A stretch of DNA of 46,578 nt, taken from assembly GCA_011523765.1 (NCBI GenBank), contig WTGA01000092.1:1-46578 (forward strand), given 5' to 3'. The translations under genes and the position numbers were made by a program. The notes below the pieces were generated by a model. The model had not been told where the DNA came from. It worked only from the letters and a program-made list of their open reading frames with translations, and did not search any database. Below are positions 46,551 to 46,578 of the stretch, one piece after another; positions within the stretch are counted from its first letter, which is position 1, and each line of letters begins with the position of its first letter. The DNA is from Gammaproteobacteria bacterium. GTDB lineage: Bacteria > Pseudomonadota > Gammaproteobacteria > Arenicellales > Poriferihabitantaceae.

Positions 46551-46578
46551 AAAAAAATATAACGGATTGATTTAATTG

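Noticed and set aside
1-46578. tRNA, rRNA, CRISPR array or intact insertion sequence
   Set aside because: Read for T-loop-like GGTTCGAATC patterns, regularly spaced repeats and full transposase frames on both strands; none was found beyond the remnant at 833-1130.

Overview
The window reads as chromosomal DNA of a gammaproteobacterium, probably a marine or sulfonate-using one; I cannot name a genus. The evidence is gene order: hda beside a PgsA-type phosphatidyltransferase, purM-purN-DUF3108, kdsD-lptC-lptA-lptB, hpf-ptsN, rapZ-HPr-ptsI, and gltB-gltD-hemE. Most genes are ordinary housekeeping genes packed into short operons with 4-bp or near-zero overlaps. They are separated by several 300-700 bp stretches in which I find no gene.

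Layout. 1-1600: a truncated AAA ATPase and a decayed transposase. 1640-3090: a 28-residue membrane peptide and a DUF1127 protein, divergent from a GcvA-like LysR regulator across a 24-bp palindrome. 3097-6474: envelope-type glycosyltransferases and a LpxL-like acyltransferase. 6488-8732: divergent argG and argF. 8912-15636: WrbA-like flavoprotein, hda/pgsA, purMN-DUF3108, and a two-gene ABC exporter. 15928-24345: a GMC flavoprotein, then a TRAP transporter followed by three dehydrogenases. The first is an HpsN-type member of the histidinol dehydrogenase family, so this is best read as an uptake and oxidation module for 2,3-dihydroxypropane-1-sulfonate (DHPS). 24781-27631: an NCS2 permease fused to an ATPase-like tail, and a dienelactone hydrolase. 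27877-31608: ptsI, HPr, rapZ and ptsN, a regulatory PTS with no sugar permease in view. 31674-35334: hpf, lptB, lptA, lptC and kdsD; rpoN and kdsC, which sit in this locus in E. coli, are absent. 35641-39017: a thioredoxin-like ferredoxin, a potassium channel, a frameshifted NYN-domain gene behind a structured leader, and a DUF1244 protein. 39117-46345: hemE, gltD and gltB.

The least ordinary items are the structured, pseudoknot-capable leader and attenuator-like hairpin in front of the broken NYN nuclease gene (37235-38020), the DHPS module, the permease-ATPase fusion, the tiny membrane peptide coupled to DUF1127, and a short motif recurring at three distant intergenic sites. I found no tRNA, rRNA, CRISPR array or intact insertion sequence.
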